The position numbers and the translations under genes are program-made. Under the pieces are notes generated by a model, which did not search any database, was not told the origin of the DNA, and saw only the letters and a list, made by a program, of their open reading frames with translations. From assembly GCF_036227565.1 (NCBI RefSeq), contig NZ_CP109460.1, positions 1,054,001 through 1,118,000 of the forward strand: a DNA stretch of 64,000 nucleotides, written 5' to 3'. Every line of letters starts with the position of its first letter. Positions within the stretch are counted from its first letter, which is position 1. Source of the DNA: Streptomyces sp. NBC_01454. Its GTDB lineage: Bacteria > Actinomycetota > Actinomycetes > Streptomycetales > Streptomycetaceae. Positions 38,439 through 47,309 of the stretch are shown here, piece after piece.

Positions 38439-38880
38439 GGGACGCACCCTCCTCGACCGCCGCCCGAACGGGCGGCAATGGGTGGCTAGTTTGGCGTATT
38501 TCGGAGTATGTCCGGTTCTCGGGCGGGTGCTCCGATCGGGTGATCACTGCGGGTCACCGGCCGCGAGTGAGAAGCGGGCCTCCGGCGAGGACGGACGGCA
38601 GCGGGGGCCGCTCCAGGACGGGAAGCGCGACCACCCTCCCTTCCCCCGCGACCGACCCGCCCTCCCGAGGTCCACGTCACCCACCGCCACACGGTCATGA
38701 GGGACATATGGCCCATATCACCCCAAGTACCCAATGACGGTGGTGCGTTCAGGCCACCCGTCGCACCGCGCCAGCCAATGTGGCGCATATCACATCACTC
38801 CCTGCAACGAACGGTGTCGCCCGTTCGTCTTAGCGGCCGACATTGCGCCCCTCTCCCCTCCTCGCAGACGGAAAGCCCGT
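38439..38880. promoter_or_regulatory. Divergent intergenic region with Crp-like site
   Basis: No gene is seen in these 442 bases. The right half is relatively A/T-rich and contains GGCCCATATCAC (38710-38721) and GGCGCATATCAC (38782-38793), a 12-base near-repeat 72 bases apart. The second is part of TGTGGCGCATATCACA (38779-38794), one mismatch from the E. coli Crp consensus TGTGA-N6-TCACA. It lies about 90 bases before the lipoprotein gene, a position suited to control of that gene. Confidence 0.4.
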
Positions 38881-39735
38881 ATGAGCCAGACCCCCTCCCC
38901 CCGCCGTCGGCCGGCCCGGTCACTGCGCGTCCCGCTGTGCGCGCTCCCGGTGATCGCCATGGGCACGCTCACCGCATGCGGTGGGCTCGCCTCGTCGGCC
39001 CCCGAGGGCGAGCCGGTGAAGGTCGCGCTGGGGGCGGCGAGCGGGACGAGAACCGTGCAGGCCGGCGACCGGATCACGGTGACCGCACAGGGCGGGGTGC
39101 TCACCGAGGTGACCGTCACCGACCCCGGCGGCCACAAGCTGCCCGGCGGGCTCGGGGGCGACAAGACCGTGTGGACGGCCCGGACGAAAACCGCACCGGG
39201 CACCAAATACTCCGTCGTCGCCCGGACCAGGAATCCGCAGGGCGACGTCGCCGCGACCAAGGAGTCGCTGACCACCGCGAAGCCGGCGCGGGTCGGGATG
39301 CAGGCGTCCGGCCCCGGCCGGCCGGACGGCGTGGCCGGCACCGACCTGCCCCTGGCGGTCACCTTCGGCTTCCCGGTGACCCACCGGGAAGAGGTGCAGC
39401 GCCGGCTGAACATCCTCACCGACCGCCGCACGACCGGATCATGGACCTGGACCAAGGACCACGGCGGCCAGGACCGGGCGGACTGGTCGCCCGCGCGGCG
39501 CGGGCAGTCCGGCGCCGCGGTCGCCCTGTGGGCGGAGCTCGACGCGGACGACTCCGGCGGCGGCGTCACCCAGGACTATGACCTGAACTTCACGATCGGC
39601 CGGAGTTGCACCGACTCGGCGGCGGGCCGGGAGTGTGGCAAGGTCCAGGTGGGTGACCCCCTCGAGGTCGCCGCGTCCTCCGTACGAGGGAAAGACGACA
39701 GGACCACGAGGATCGGAGACTGGCATGCCGGCTGA
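38881..39735 (+). CDS. Ig-like lipoprotein resembling an L,D-transpeptidase without its YkuD domain
   Basis: The protein has 284 residues and starts at ATG 38881. The signal peptide ends in the lipobox TLTAC. Two Ig-like modules follow (about 40-135 and 140-240): KVALGAASGTRTVQAGDRITV, VTFGFPVTHREEVQRRLNIL, and a closing TQDYDLNFTIGRS. These correspond to the N-terminal modules that precede the catalytic domain in actinobacterial LppS/Ldt lipoproteins. Where YkuD should begin, the protein instead ends in a short tail with CTDSAAGREC, perhaps a disulfide loop. It may be a non-catalytic wall-binding protein or a decayed gene. lysX starts 68 bases downstream. Confidence 0.75.
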   Translation: MSQTPSPRRRPARSLRVPLCALPVIAMGTLTACGGLASSAPEGEPVKVALGAASGTRTVQAGDRITVTAQGGVLTEVTVTDPGGHKLPGGLGGDKTVWTARTKTAPGTKYSVVARTRNPQGDVAATKESLTTAKPARVGMQASGPGRPDGVAGTDLPLAVTFGFPVTHREEVQRRLNILTDRRTTGSWTWTKDHGGQDRADWSPARRGQSGAAVALWAELDADDSGGGVTQDYDLNFTIGRSCTDSAAGRECGKVQVGDPLEVAASSVRGKDDRTTRIGDWHAG

Positions 39736-39803
39736 TCCCCACGACGGACGAACAGCGCCCTCGCGCCGAGCAGCTGACCCTTTTCAGAGCCTAATGTGAC
39801 GGA

Positions 39804-42800
39804 ATGAGCACCGTGCAGGACCAGGATCAACTTACGGGGTGGCGGCGCTTCCGGCGCCGGGTCCCCAATGGCTTCGCCATCATCTTCACCATGCTGGGGC
39901 TCTTCTGCGCCCTGACCGCGGTGATCGGGCCGCTGCGGCGCGGACTCCATCCGGTGATCTACTGGCTGGACACGCTCACCGTCCCGGTGCCGCCGAACCT
40001 CGCCTATGCGGTGCTCCTCTTCCTGTTGGCCGCGGCGCTGACCGCACGCAAACGGGTGGCGCTGCGGTGCCTGGTGGCCTACATGGTGCTGGTCGCCCTG
40101 GCGGACGCGCTGTTCCTGGCCATGGGCTACTGGGAGTTCGCCTTCTCCCTGGTGCTGTGCGTCGGCGTGCTGGTGCTCCTGCTCCTCTCGCACCGTGAGT
40201 TCTATGCGATCACCCGGCGCGGTGCGTTCCTGCGGGCCATCGGCGTGCTGATCGCCGGGGCGGTCGTCGCGGTGCTGATCGGCTGGGGGCTGGTGACGCT
40301 GACGCCGGGCACCCTGGAGGCCGGCGGCGGCAACCGGCTGCTGTGGGCGGCCAACCGCGTCTGCTTCGGGCTGGTCGGCGGCCGGCTGATCGAGGGCCAT
40401 CCGCCGCACTGGACCACCTTCATGCTCGGTCTGCTCGGTGCGTTGGCGCTGCTGAACGCCGCGGCCACGCTGTTCCGTTCGCAGCGGATGGAAGCCGCGC
40501 TGCACGGCGACGAGGAGGACCGGATCCGGGCGCTCCTGGAGCGCTACGGCAGCCAGGACTCCCTCGGCTACTTCGCCTCCCGCCGCGACAAGGCCGTGGT
40601 CTTCTCCCCCAGCGGCAAGGCCGCCGTCACCTACCGCGTCGAGGCCGGTGTCTGTCTGGCCAGTGGTGACCCGGTCGGTGACCGCGAGGCCTGGACGCAG
40701 GCCATCGAGGCCTGGCTGGAGGTCGCCGGGCGCTACGGCTGGCAGCCGGCCGTCATGGGCGCCAGCGAGAGCGGCGCCAAGGCGTTCGCGCGCTGCGGCC
40801 TGGGTGCGCTGCAGCTCGGCGACGAGGCGATCCTGCACGTCAAGGACTTCGACCTGGACGGCCGGGAGATGCGGGTCACCCGCCAGGCCGTCAACCGCGT
40901 CGAGCGGACCGGCGCGACCTTCCGCCTGCGGCGCCACTCGGCGCTGACCGACGAGGAGATGCAGGAAGTCATCCACCGGGCGGATGCCTGGCGGGACACC
41001 GAGACCGAACGCGGCTTCTCGATGGCGCTGGACCGGCTGGGCGACCCGGAGGACGGGGACTGCCTGCTGGCCGAGGCGTTCGACGGCGACGGCAACATGA
41101 TCGCTCTGCTGTCCTTCGTGCCGTGGGGCAAGGACGGCATCTCGCTGGACGTCATGCGCCGTGACCGCACCGCGCCCAACGGCGTCATGGAGTTCATGGT
41201 GGCCCGGCTGTGCACACAGGCCGGGACGATGGGCGTACGCCGGGTCTCGCTGAACTTCGCGGTGTTCCGGTCCGCCTTCGAGGAGGGCGCCCGGATCGGT
41301 GCCGGGCCGGTGCTGAAGTTCTGGCGCAAGCTGCTGCTGTTCTTCTCCAAGTGGTGGCAGCTGGAGGCCCTGTACCGCTCCAACGCGAAGTACAACCCGG
41401 AGTGGTACCCGCGGTTCCTGTGCTACGCGGACGCCGGCGCGCTGGCCCGTATCGGTCTGGCCTCCGGTATCGCCGAGGGTTTCGTCGCCGTGCCGAGCCT
41501 GGGCAAGCTGTGGGGCAAGGGTCACAAGAAGCGGCTGCTGGCCCCCGCGAGCACCGCGGGGCTGCCGTCGCTGGACGAACTCGGCCTGGTCCAGACGGGT
41601 CCGGCCACCGAGGAGGAGCTGCACGAGCGGGAGCTCGCCGCGCTGCCCGAGCAGGTGCGGGTGCGCCACCGGAAGCTGGAGCGGCTGCGGGAGGCCGGCA
41701 CCGACCCGTATCCGGTGGGCGTGCAGCGGACGCACACCCTGGACGAGGTCCGCAGCGAATGCCCCGAGCTCAAGGCCGGGGCGCGGACCGGCAAGACCGT
41801 CACCGTCGCCGGCCGGGTGCTGCTCACCCGCGACCACGGCGGGGTGCTCTTCGCGGTGCTGCGCGACTGGTCGGGCGATCTGCAGATCGCGCTGACCCGC
41901 GACGGCAGCGGCGCCGGACCGCTGGACCGCTTCGGCGCGGACATCGACCTCGGTGACCATGTCGAGGTGGAGGGCGAGATCGGCGCCAGTGACCGCGGTG
42001 AGCTGACGGTGTTCGTCAGCACGTGGCGGCTGACCGCCAAGTGTCTGCGGCCGCTGCCGGACAAGCGGCGCGGCCTGTCCGACCCGGAGGCCAAGGTCCG
42101 CCAGCGGTATGTGGACCTGGTCGTCTCGACGGACGCACGGGACAATCTGCGGGCCCGCAGCACTGCCGTGCAGGCGCTGCGCCAGGGGCTGATCGACCGG
42201 GGCTACCTCGAGGTCGAGACGCCGATGCTGCAGCAGATCCACGGTGGCGCCAACGCCCGCCCCTTCCAGACCCACATCAACGCCTACGACCTCGATCTGT
42301 ATCTGCGGATCGCGCCGGAGCTGTATCTCAAGCGGCTGTGCGTGGGCGGTATGGAGAAGGTCTTCGAGATGGGGCGGATCTTCCGCAACGAGGGCATCTC
42401 CTACAAGCACAACCCCGAGTTCACGATGCTGGAGGCCTACCAGGCGTTCGCCGACTACGACGTGATGCTCGACCTGACCCGGGAGCTGATCCAGAGCGCG
42501 GCCGTCGCCGCGTTCGGCAGCGCCACCGCCCGCAAGGCGGACGAGCGCGGCCGGCTGGTCGAGCACGACATCTCGGGGATCTGGCCGGTCAAGACCGTCT
42601 ACGGGGCGATCTCGGAGGCGCTGGGCGAGGAGGTCGACGCCGACACGAACCCGGAGGCGCTGCGCCGGCTGTGCGCGACGTCGGGCGTGCCGGTCAAGCC
42701 GGAGAGCGGCCGGGGCGACATCGTGCTGGAGATGTACGAGCGCCTGGTCGAGGAGAAGACCACGCTCCCCACCTTCTACAAGGACTTCCCGACCGATGTG

Positions 42801-43121
42801 TCCCCGCTGACCCGTCAGCACCGGCGGGACCCGCGGCTCGCCGAGCGCTGGGACCTGGTCGCGTTCGGCACCGAACTGGGCACCGCCTACTCGGAGTTGA
42901 CCGACCCGGTGGAGCAGCGCCGGCGGCTCACCGCACAGTCACTGCTGGCGGCCGGCGGTGACCCGGAGGCCATGGAGGTGGACGAGGACTTCCTCCAGGC
43001 GCTGGAGTACGCGATGCCGCCGACCGGTGGTCTGGGCATCGGCGTGGACCGGCTGGTCATGTTCCTCACCGGTCTGTCGATCCGCGAGACGCTGCCGTTC
43101 CCGCTGGTGCGGCGCCGCTGA
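39804..43121 (+). CDS. lysX: Bifunctional lysylphosphatidylglycerol synthase / lysyl-tRNA synthetase
   Basis: The protein has 1105 residues. Residues about 20-230 are six to seven membrane helices. About 235-560 is a DUF2156 lysyltransferase domain (ALLERYGSQDSLGYFASRRDK, GFSMALDRLGDPEDGDC, VSLNFAVFRSAFEEGA). About 610-1100 is a class II lysyl-tRNA synthetase: OB fold with VTVAGRVLLTRDHGGVLFAVL, motif 2 FRNEGISYKHNPEFTMLEAY, motif 3 GLGIGVDRLVMFLTG. In mycobacteria LysX charges tRNA with lysine and transfers it to phosphatidylglycerol, altering membrane charge and resistance to cationic peptides. It is followed by a strong terminator. Confidence 0.95.
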   Translation: MSTVQDQDQLTGWRRFRRRVPNGFAIIFTMLGLFCALTAVIGPLRRGLHPVIYWLDTLTVPVPPNLAYAVLLFLLAAALTARKRVALRCLVAYMVLVALADALFLAMGYWEFAFSLVLCVGVLVLLLLSHREFYAITRRGAFLRAIGVLIAGAVVAVLIGWGLVTLTPGTLEAGGGNRLLWAANRVCFGLVGGRLIEGHPPHWTTFMLGLLGALALLNAAATLFRSQRMEAALHGDEEDRIRALLERYGSQDSLGYFASRRDKAVVFSPSGKAAVTYRVEAGVCLASGDPVGDREAWTQAIEAWLEVAGRYGWQPAVMGASESGAKAFARCGLGALQLGDEAILHVKDFDLDGREMRVTRQAVNRVERTGATFRLRRHSALTDEEMQEVIHRADAWRDTETERGFSMALDRLGDPEDGDCLLAEAFDGDGNMIALLSFVPWGKDGISLDVMRRDRTAPNGVMEFMVARLCTQAGTMGVRRVSLNFAVFRSAFEEGARIGAGPVLKFWRKLLLFFSKWWQLEALYRSNAKYNPEWYPRFLCYADAGALARIGLASGIAEGFVAVPSLGKLWGKGHKKRLLAPASTAGLPSLDELGLVQTGPATEEELHERELAALPEQVRVRHRKLERLREAGTDPYPVGVQRTHTLDEVRSECPELKAGARTGKTVTVAGRVLLTRDHGGVLFAVLRDWSGDLQIALTRDGSGAGPLDRFGADIDLGDHVEVEGEIGASDRGELTVFVSTWRLTAKCLRPLPDKRRGLSDPEAKVRQRYVDLVVSTDARDNLRARSTAVQALRQGLIDRGYLEVETPMLQQIHGGANARPFQTHINAYDLDLYLRIAPELYLKRLCVGGMEKVFEMGRIFRNEGISYKHNPEFTMLEAYQAFADYDVMLDLTRELIQSAAVAAFGSATARKADERGRLVEHDISGIWPVKTVYGAISEALGEEVDADTNPEALRRLCATSGVPVKPESGRGDIVLEMYERLVEEKTTLPTFYKDFPTDVSPLTRQHRRDPRLAERWDLVAFGTELGTAYSELTDPVEQRRRLTAQSLLAAGGDPEAMEVDEDFLQALEYAMPPTGGLGIGVDRLVMFLTGLSIRETLPFPLVRRR

Positions 43122-43144
43122 GCGCATCCCGCCTGCCGGCATCC

Positions 43145-43186
43145 GGCCCGGGCCCGCCACCCCTGCGGTGGCGGGCCCGGGCCTTT
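43145..43186 (+). terminator. Strong hairpin after lysX
   Basis: Perfect 16-base arms (GGCCCGGGCCCGCCAC and complement) flank the seven-base loop CCCTGCG, and TTT follows. It separates lysX from the convergent phosphoesterase gene. Confidence 0.85.
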
Positions 43187-43272
43187 CGTGGATGCCGGGG
43201 TCTTCGCGTGCTCCCGGGGGTTCTTGTGGCTCCGGTGGCTTCTCCGGTTCCGGGGGCTTCTCTCGGCGTCGG

Positions 43273-44424
43273 TCAGAACCAGTTGACGGTGAGCGGGAAG
43301 GTGGCGGTGGCGGTGGCGCCCCGGGCGTCGGTGACGGTCGCCGTGACCGGGAAACTGCCGGTCTGCCAGGGGCGGCCGCCGATCCGGCCGCCGCCCGCGT
43401 CGGCGGACAGGCCCAGCGGCAGACCGGTGGCACGGTAGGTGAGCGGGGGCGTGCCGCCGCTGGCGGTGAGTGTGACGGTGCATTCCTGGGCGAAGCGGCA
43501 GGTCTGCGGGCCGGGGGTGGCCAGTGCGAGGCCGCCGCCGGGCGGTTCGGTGCCTCCGGTGTCGAAGACGCCGGTGACCGGGGTGGCGGTGGCCGCGTTG
43601 CCCGCGTGCCCGGTGCCGTACATGTCCTCGAAGGTCCGCAGCAGGCTGTAGTGGTTGTAGTCGCCGCTGAGGCTGCCCCGGGTGAGGTGGGCGCCGTGGA
43701 AGACGGTCGCGATCCGGTTGGAGCCCAGGTAGTTGTCCTCGTCCCAGGTCACCATCAGCAGACTGTTGTGGTCCTCGGCCCACCGGGCGTAGCCGGCGAG
43801 GTTGTTCTTCAGCCAGCTGTCACCGCTGCCGACCGCGCAGTCGTGCATGTCGTTGCACATGTCCGGGATGACGAACGACAGGGTCGGCAGCGCGGCGAAG
43901 TCGTCCCGGGGGAACTGGGCGAAGGTCTTGCCGGTGTCCAGCGGCACGTTCCGGAAGGCGAACCAGGGGCTGTGCCGTTGTGCGTAACGGCCGTCGGAGC
44001 AGGTGGTGGAGCCCTGGGCGGGCAGGCCCTCGTTGTAGCTCGCGAAGGTCTTGCCGGCCGCGATCAGCTCCTGGGCGAGGTTGGGCGCGGTCATCGACCG
44101 GGCGGTGTAGCAGCCGTCGCCGGTGATGCCCTGGGTGGCGCCGGAGAAGAGGTTGAAGTAGTTCGGCTGGCTGGGGTGGGTCAGCGCCTTCATGCCGGTC
44201 AGGTCGGCGCCGCTCTGGGCGAGTTCGTTGAGATAGGGCGCGTCGTGGTTGCCGATGATCTCGCCGTACTGCTTGTTCTCGAAGACGACGACCACGACAT
44301 GGTCGTAGGAGGGCAGCGCAGACCGGCCGGTGTGGGCGTCGGCCGTGGTGGCGACGGCGATCAGACCGAGCGCACCGAGCACGGCCGCGAGCGCCCGGCG
44401 CCGGCGGCTCACTGTTCGTCTCAT
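43273..44424 (-). CDS. Secreted phosphoesterase-family acid phosphatase with C-terminal Ig-like domain
   Basis: The protein has 383 residues and starts at ATG 44424 with GGAGTGAGAG upstream. The signal peptide is MRRTVSRRRRALAAVLGALG and on to TADAH. The phosphoesterase (PF04185) core has HVVVVVFENKQYGEI, MKALTHPSQPNYFNLFSGAT, LPTLSFVIPDMCNDMHDCAV and WDEDNYLGSNRIATVF with the metal-binding Asp/Asn/His residues of AcpA-like enzymes. The last 90 residues (LTASGGTPPLTYRATGLP) form an Ig-like module. It starts 39 bases after the end of the galactokinase-like gene on the same strand and might be the tail of the PKS operon. Confidence 0.85.
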   Translation of the reverse strand: MRRTVSRRRRALAAVLGALGLIAVATTADAHTGRSALPSYDHVVVVVFENKQYGEIIGNHDAPYLNELAQSGADLTGMKALTHPSQPNYFNLFSGATQGITGDGCYTARSMTAPNLAQELIAAGKTFASYNEGLPAQGSTTCSDGRYAQRHSPWFAFRNVPLDTGKTFAQFPRDDFAALPTLSFVIPDMCNDMHDCAVGSGDSWLKNNLAGYARWAEDHNSLLMVTWDEDNYLGSNRIATVFHGAHLTRGSLSGDYNHYSLLRTFEDMYGTGHAGNAATATPVTGVFDTGGTEPPGGGLALATPGPQTCRFAQECTVTLTASGGTPPLTYRATGLPLGLSADAGGGRIGGRPWQTGSFPVTATVTDARGATATATFPLTVNWF

Positions 44425-44463
44425 CAGCTCTCACTCCTCCTGGGGGAAGCGGGCAGGTGGGGG

Positions 44464-45423
44464 TCAGTCCTCGCGACGGGCGGCGGCCGTGACACAGATC
44501 CGCAGCAGACGCGGTACGGGCAGGTCACAGCGGCGGAAGGCGTCGATGACGGCGGTGCGGACGGCGGTGCGCCGCTCCGGGGGCATCAGCAGCAGGACGC
44601 TGCGGCCCGGACGGGTGCCCGGCCAGGAGGCGGACCGGGCACCGGCTTTGAGGGCTTCGCGCACCGCGGTGGCCAGGCCGGTGGCCACCGCGGCGACGCC
44701 GGTGTCCGCCGTACCGCTGCCGGTGGCAGTGGCGGTACGGGCCGTCAGGAGCAGCACACAGGGAGCGGGGCCGTCGTCGGGGGCGTGCAGCGGCCGGTGG
44801 GCGCTGCCGTCGGCTGCCAGGAGGTGACCGGTGCGGCCGAAGAGCACCGCACGGCGCAGTCCGTGGTCGCCCGGTACGGCGGCGCCGAGGAGGTCCGCCA
44901 GGTGGGCGCGGGACAGCGGGCGGGCGCCCCGGGCGGCGTGGACGTCCGCGAGGGCCAGTGCGACCGCGCACTCCAGCGGTTCGGCGACGGGTAGCCCGAC
45001 GGCGTCGGGCAGGGTGGCGTTCACGTGCAGATCGGCGCCGCCGCGGCCGAACCCGGCGGCGGCGAGCGCCCGCAGCACGGCGTAGGGGCGGGCCGCCCAG
45101 CCGGGGGCGCGGGCGGCCGGTCCGGTCAGGGGGAGTTCGGCGGACTCGGCCGGGTGGTTGAGCGAGCCGCAGCGGAGCAGACCGTCGGCGCGCGGGGAGA
45201 CGGCCGCGGCGACATACCAGTTGGCCGCCGCGACCCAGTCGGTCCGCGGGGCCGCCGTGGGCACGGGCGGGCCGGGATCGACGGCGGAGGCCGCGAGCCG
45301 GAAGGCGTACGGGGCCCGCCACACCGCGCCGGGCGGGCGCCCGTATGTCGTCGCGAAACCGTGGGCGAGCAGCCGCAGCAGCGGGTCCGCCGTCGCGCGC
45401 CGGGCCAGGTCCACCGTCCTCAC
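44464..45423 (-). CDS. Galactokinase-like GHMP-fold protein with degraded motifs
   Basis: The protein has 319 residues and a GTG start overlapping the methyltransferase stop (GTGA). The GalK layout is recognisable, but each catalytic motif is lost. At the GRVNLIGEHTDY position it reads APYAFRLAASAVDPG (about 38-52). At the P-x-G-A-G-L-S-S-S-A motif it reads LPDAVGLPVAEPLECA (138-153). At the MTGGGFGG motif it reads SWPGTRPGRS (266-275). The flanking strands (DLHVNATLP, LECAVALALADVHAARG, VLLLMPPERRTAVRTAV) still fit. It is probably not a sugar kinase; it may bind a ligand or partner protein. It is the last clear gene of the PKS operon. Confidence 0.75.
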   Translation of the reverse strand: MRTVDLARRATADPLLRLLAHGFATTYGRPPGAVWRAPYAFRLAASAVDPGPPVPTAAPRTDWVAAANWYVAAAVSPRADGLLRCGSLNHPAESAELPLTGPAARAPGWAARPYAVLRALAAAGFGRGGADLHVNATLPDAVGLPVAEPLECAVALALADVHAARGARPLSRAHLADLLGAAVPGDHGLRRAVLFGRTGHLLAADGSAHRPLHAPDDGPAPCVLLLTARTATATGSGTADTGVAAVATGLATAVREALKAGARSASWPGTRPGRSVLLLMPPERRTAVRTAVIDAFRRCDLPVPRLLRICVTAAARRED

Positions 45424-47309
45424 CCCAGTGCTTTGCGGGCCAGCAGCCGGTAGGCGTTGCCGCCGTCGGTGGCCCGGGCCGCCACGGTGCCCAGGGCGTC
45501 CAGGGCGAAGGCCGCGGCGTAGCAGGGCACCGCCATGGCCTGGACGGTGCTGCGGGCGGCGCGGCGGGCCGGGGTGTCGGGGACGGTGGCCCAGGGGGCA
45601 CGCGGGTCGGGGGCGAGCCGGTTCGCGAAGAGGGCGACGGCCGCGAGGAAGTCGCCGTTGCCCTGGTGCGCCGCGCCGTGCTGCTCGGCGAGGACGGTGA
45701 AGCCGCGTGCGGCCAGGGCCTGTGTGACGTTGCCGGCGGGCATGAGGTGCTGGTGCTGGGGCTGGAACCAGGGCAGCCAGTAGGGGCCGAGCAGCCGGCC
45801 CGTACGGGACTCGGGGTCGGGGAGCTCGATCAGCAGATGGCCGCCGGGGGCCAGGACCTTGACGGCCGCGTCGAGTTCGGCGAAGGGGTCCCGGGTGTGT
45901 TCGAGGTAGTGGTGCATGCTCACCGTGTCGTAGCGGCCGGCGAGCCGGTCGGCCAGGTCGGGGAACTGGCCCTGGTAGGCGGTGGTGATCCAGCCCCGGC
46001 GGGCGGCCTCGTGGACCCCCTCGCCCATGTCCAGGCCGTCGAAGCGGGTGTCGGGCCATACGGCGCGTGCCGCGTTGCAGAAATGTCCCGCGGCGGTGCC
46101 GACGTCGAGCCAGGCCCTGGGGGTGGTGAAGGGCCGCAGCAGTTCGGCGCGGTCGCGGTAGGTGCCGCTCATCCGGCCCAGGACCAGGGCGGCGCCCTCG
46201 CCGCCGAGCCCTTCGTAGAAGTCGCGGTAGTAGAAGTCCAGTCCGTCCGGGGTGAGGCGGGGGTTCTGGAAGACATGGCCGCAGCGGCGGCACTCCTCCA
46301 GGGTGAAACGGCCGGGCTTGCCCTGGAGCAGGTCGGGCATGCGGACCCGCACGGTGAGGTCCGGCGCGGAGCACCAGGGGCAGTCGGTGCGGCGGGATTC
46401 GAGGAACCGCTCGGTGCCGGCGGCGAGTTCACCGGTGTAAGCCGCCCGGCGCGCCGCCCGGTCGGCGGGTTCGGGCGGATCGGCGGGGGGTGTCGCCAGG
46501 GTCCGCAGGGCGGTGGTCAGGGAGCGCAGCGGACGTGCCGCGGTGGCGCGGGCCAGGCCGGCGGGGCGCGGCCCGATACCCGGGGCCAGTACGGCGACGG
46601 GCTGCAGCCAGTACAGGGCGGCCGCGGCCGTGCCCCAACGCGGCGCCGAGACGCAGCACTTCACCAGCAGGGCGAGCCCGGCGAGCTGGGCGGCGGACAG
46701 CAGCCCCGGCGGCAGGCCGCGGGCGCGCAGCTCCTCGGCGTGCTCCCCGGGGCCGGGGGGCGGCGCCGTCAGGCCGGGGGCGAGGGCCCAGCCGGTGGCG
46801 TCCGGAGCGTACTCCTTGAGGGTGCGGACGAGGCGAAGCAGATCGGCCGGCGAGCGCGGTGGCTCCCCGGCGCCGAGCCCGGCCCGTCCGAGGACCTCGT
46901 CGGTCACCAGCAGCGCACGGCCCGCGCCGTGGCCCGGAGCGCAGCGGTCGGTGCGGTGGGCCGCGGGGTCGAGCAGCCGGAGCAGCCCGAGCGTGCTCTC
47001 GGCGTCCAGTCGTGCCGGGACGAGGTCCAGGACCTGGAGTCCTTCGCGTACGGCGTGGGCGACCGCGGCGCGCAGGGTCGCCGCGTCGGCCGTGACACCG
47101 GGCGCGGTGAGCAGCCGCCAGCCCAGCGGCGGCACGGTGTCGTGCGAGGCGTCGTACAGCCCGGTGTCCTGGGGGGCGGGGTCGAGCACGGGCAGCGCGG
47201 CGAGGCGGCGGCGGGCGCGTACGGTGCCCGCGCCCAGGGCCGTGAAGGCGGCGGCCGCCGCCCATCGCGTGCGTCGTCCCGAACGGTGCGCTCGCGTCAT
47301 CTGGCTCAC
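45420..47309 (-). CDS. Zinc-ribbon class I methyltransferase with a large unassigned N-terminal region
   Basis: The protein has 629 residues. GTG 47309 overlaps the glycosyltransferase stop (GTGA); ATG 47300 is the alternative start. The C-terminal half is clear: a zinc ribbon with Cys310, Cys313, Cys340 and Cys343 (CPWCSAP ... ECRRCGH), then FQNPRLTPDGLDFYYRDFY and the SAM-binding LDVGTAAGHF (401-410), with MHHYLEHTRDP and LAPGGHLLIELPDPES. Residues 1-300 match nothing I recognise; they include a basic N-terminus and a hydrophobic stretch (about 203-245), suggesting membrane association. In the cluster it probably methylates the polyketide or its sugar. Confidence 0.8.
   Translation of the reverse strand: MSQMTRAHRSGRRTRWAAAAAFTALGAGTVRARRRLAALPVLDPAPQDTGLYDASHDTVPPLGWRLLTAPGVTADAATLRAAVAHAVREGLQVLDLVPARLDAESTLGLLRLLDPAAHRTDRCAPGHGAGRALLVTDEVLGRAGLGAGEPPRSPADLLRLVRTLKEYAPDATGWALAPGLTAPPPGPGEHAEELRARGLPPGLLSAAQLAGLALLVKCCVSAPRWGTAAAALYWLQPVAVLAPGIGPRPAGLARATAARPLRSLTTALRTLATPPADPPEPADRAARRAAYTGELAAGTERFLESRRTDCPWCSAPDLTVRVRMPDLLQGKPGRFTLEECRRCGHVFQNPRLTPDGLDFYYRDFYEGLGGEGAALVLGRMSGTYRDRAELLRPFTTPRAWLDVGTAAGHFCNAARAVWPDTRFDGLDMGEGVHEAARRGWITTAYQGQFPDLADRLAGRYDTVSMHHYLEHTRDPFAELDAAVKVLAPGGHLLIELPDPESRTGRLLGPYWLPWFQPQHQHLMPAGNVTQALAARGFTVLAEQHGAAHQGNGDFLAAVALFANRLAPDPRAPWATVPDTPARRAARSTVQAMAVPCYAAAFALDALGTVAARATDGGNAYRLLARKALG

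Noticed and set aside
39576..42821. 1081-codon minus-strand open frame opposite lysX
   Set aside because: Shadow frame; lysX has full synthetase motifs on the plus strand.
44464..45423. Functional galactokinase (galK)
   Set aside because: All three GHMP motifs are degraded, so a galK label would mislead.
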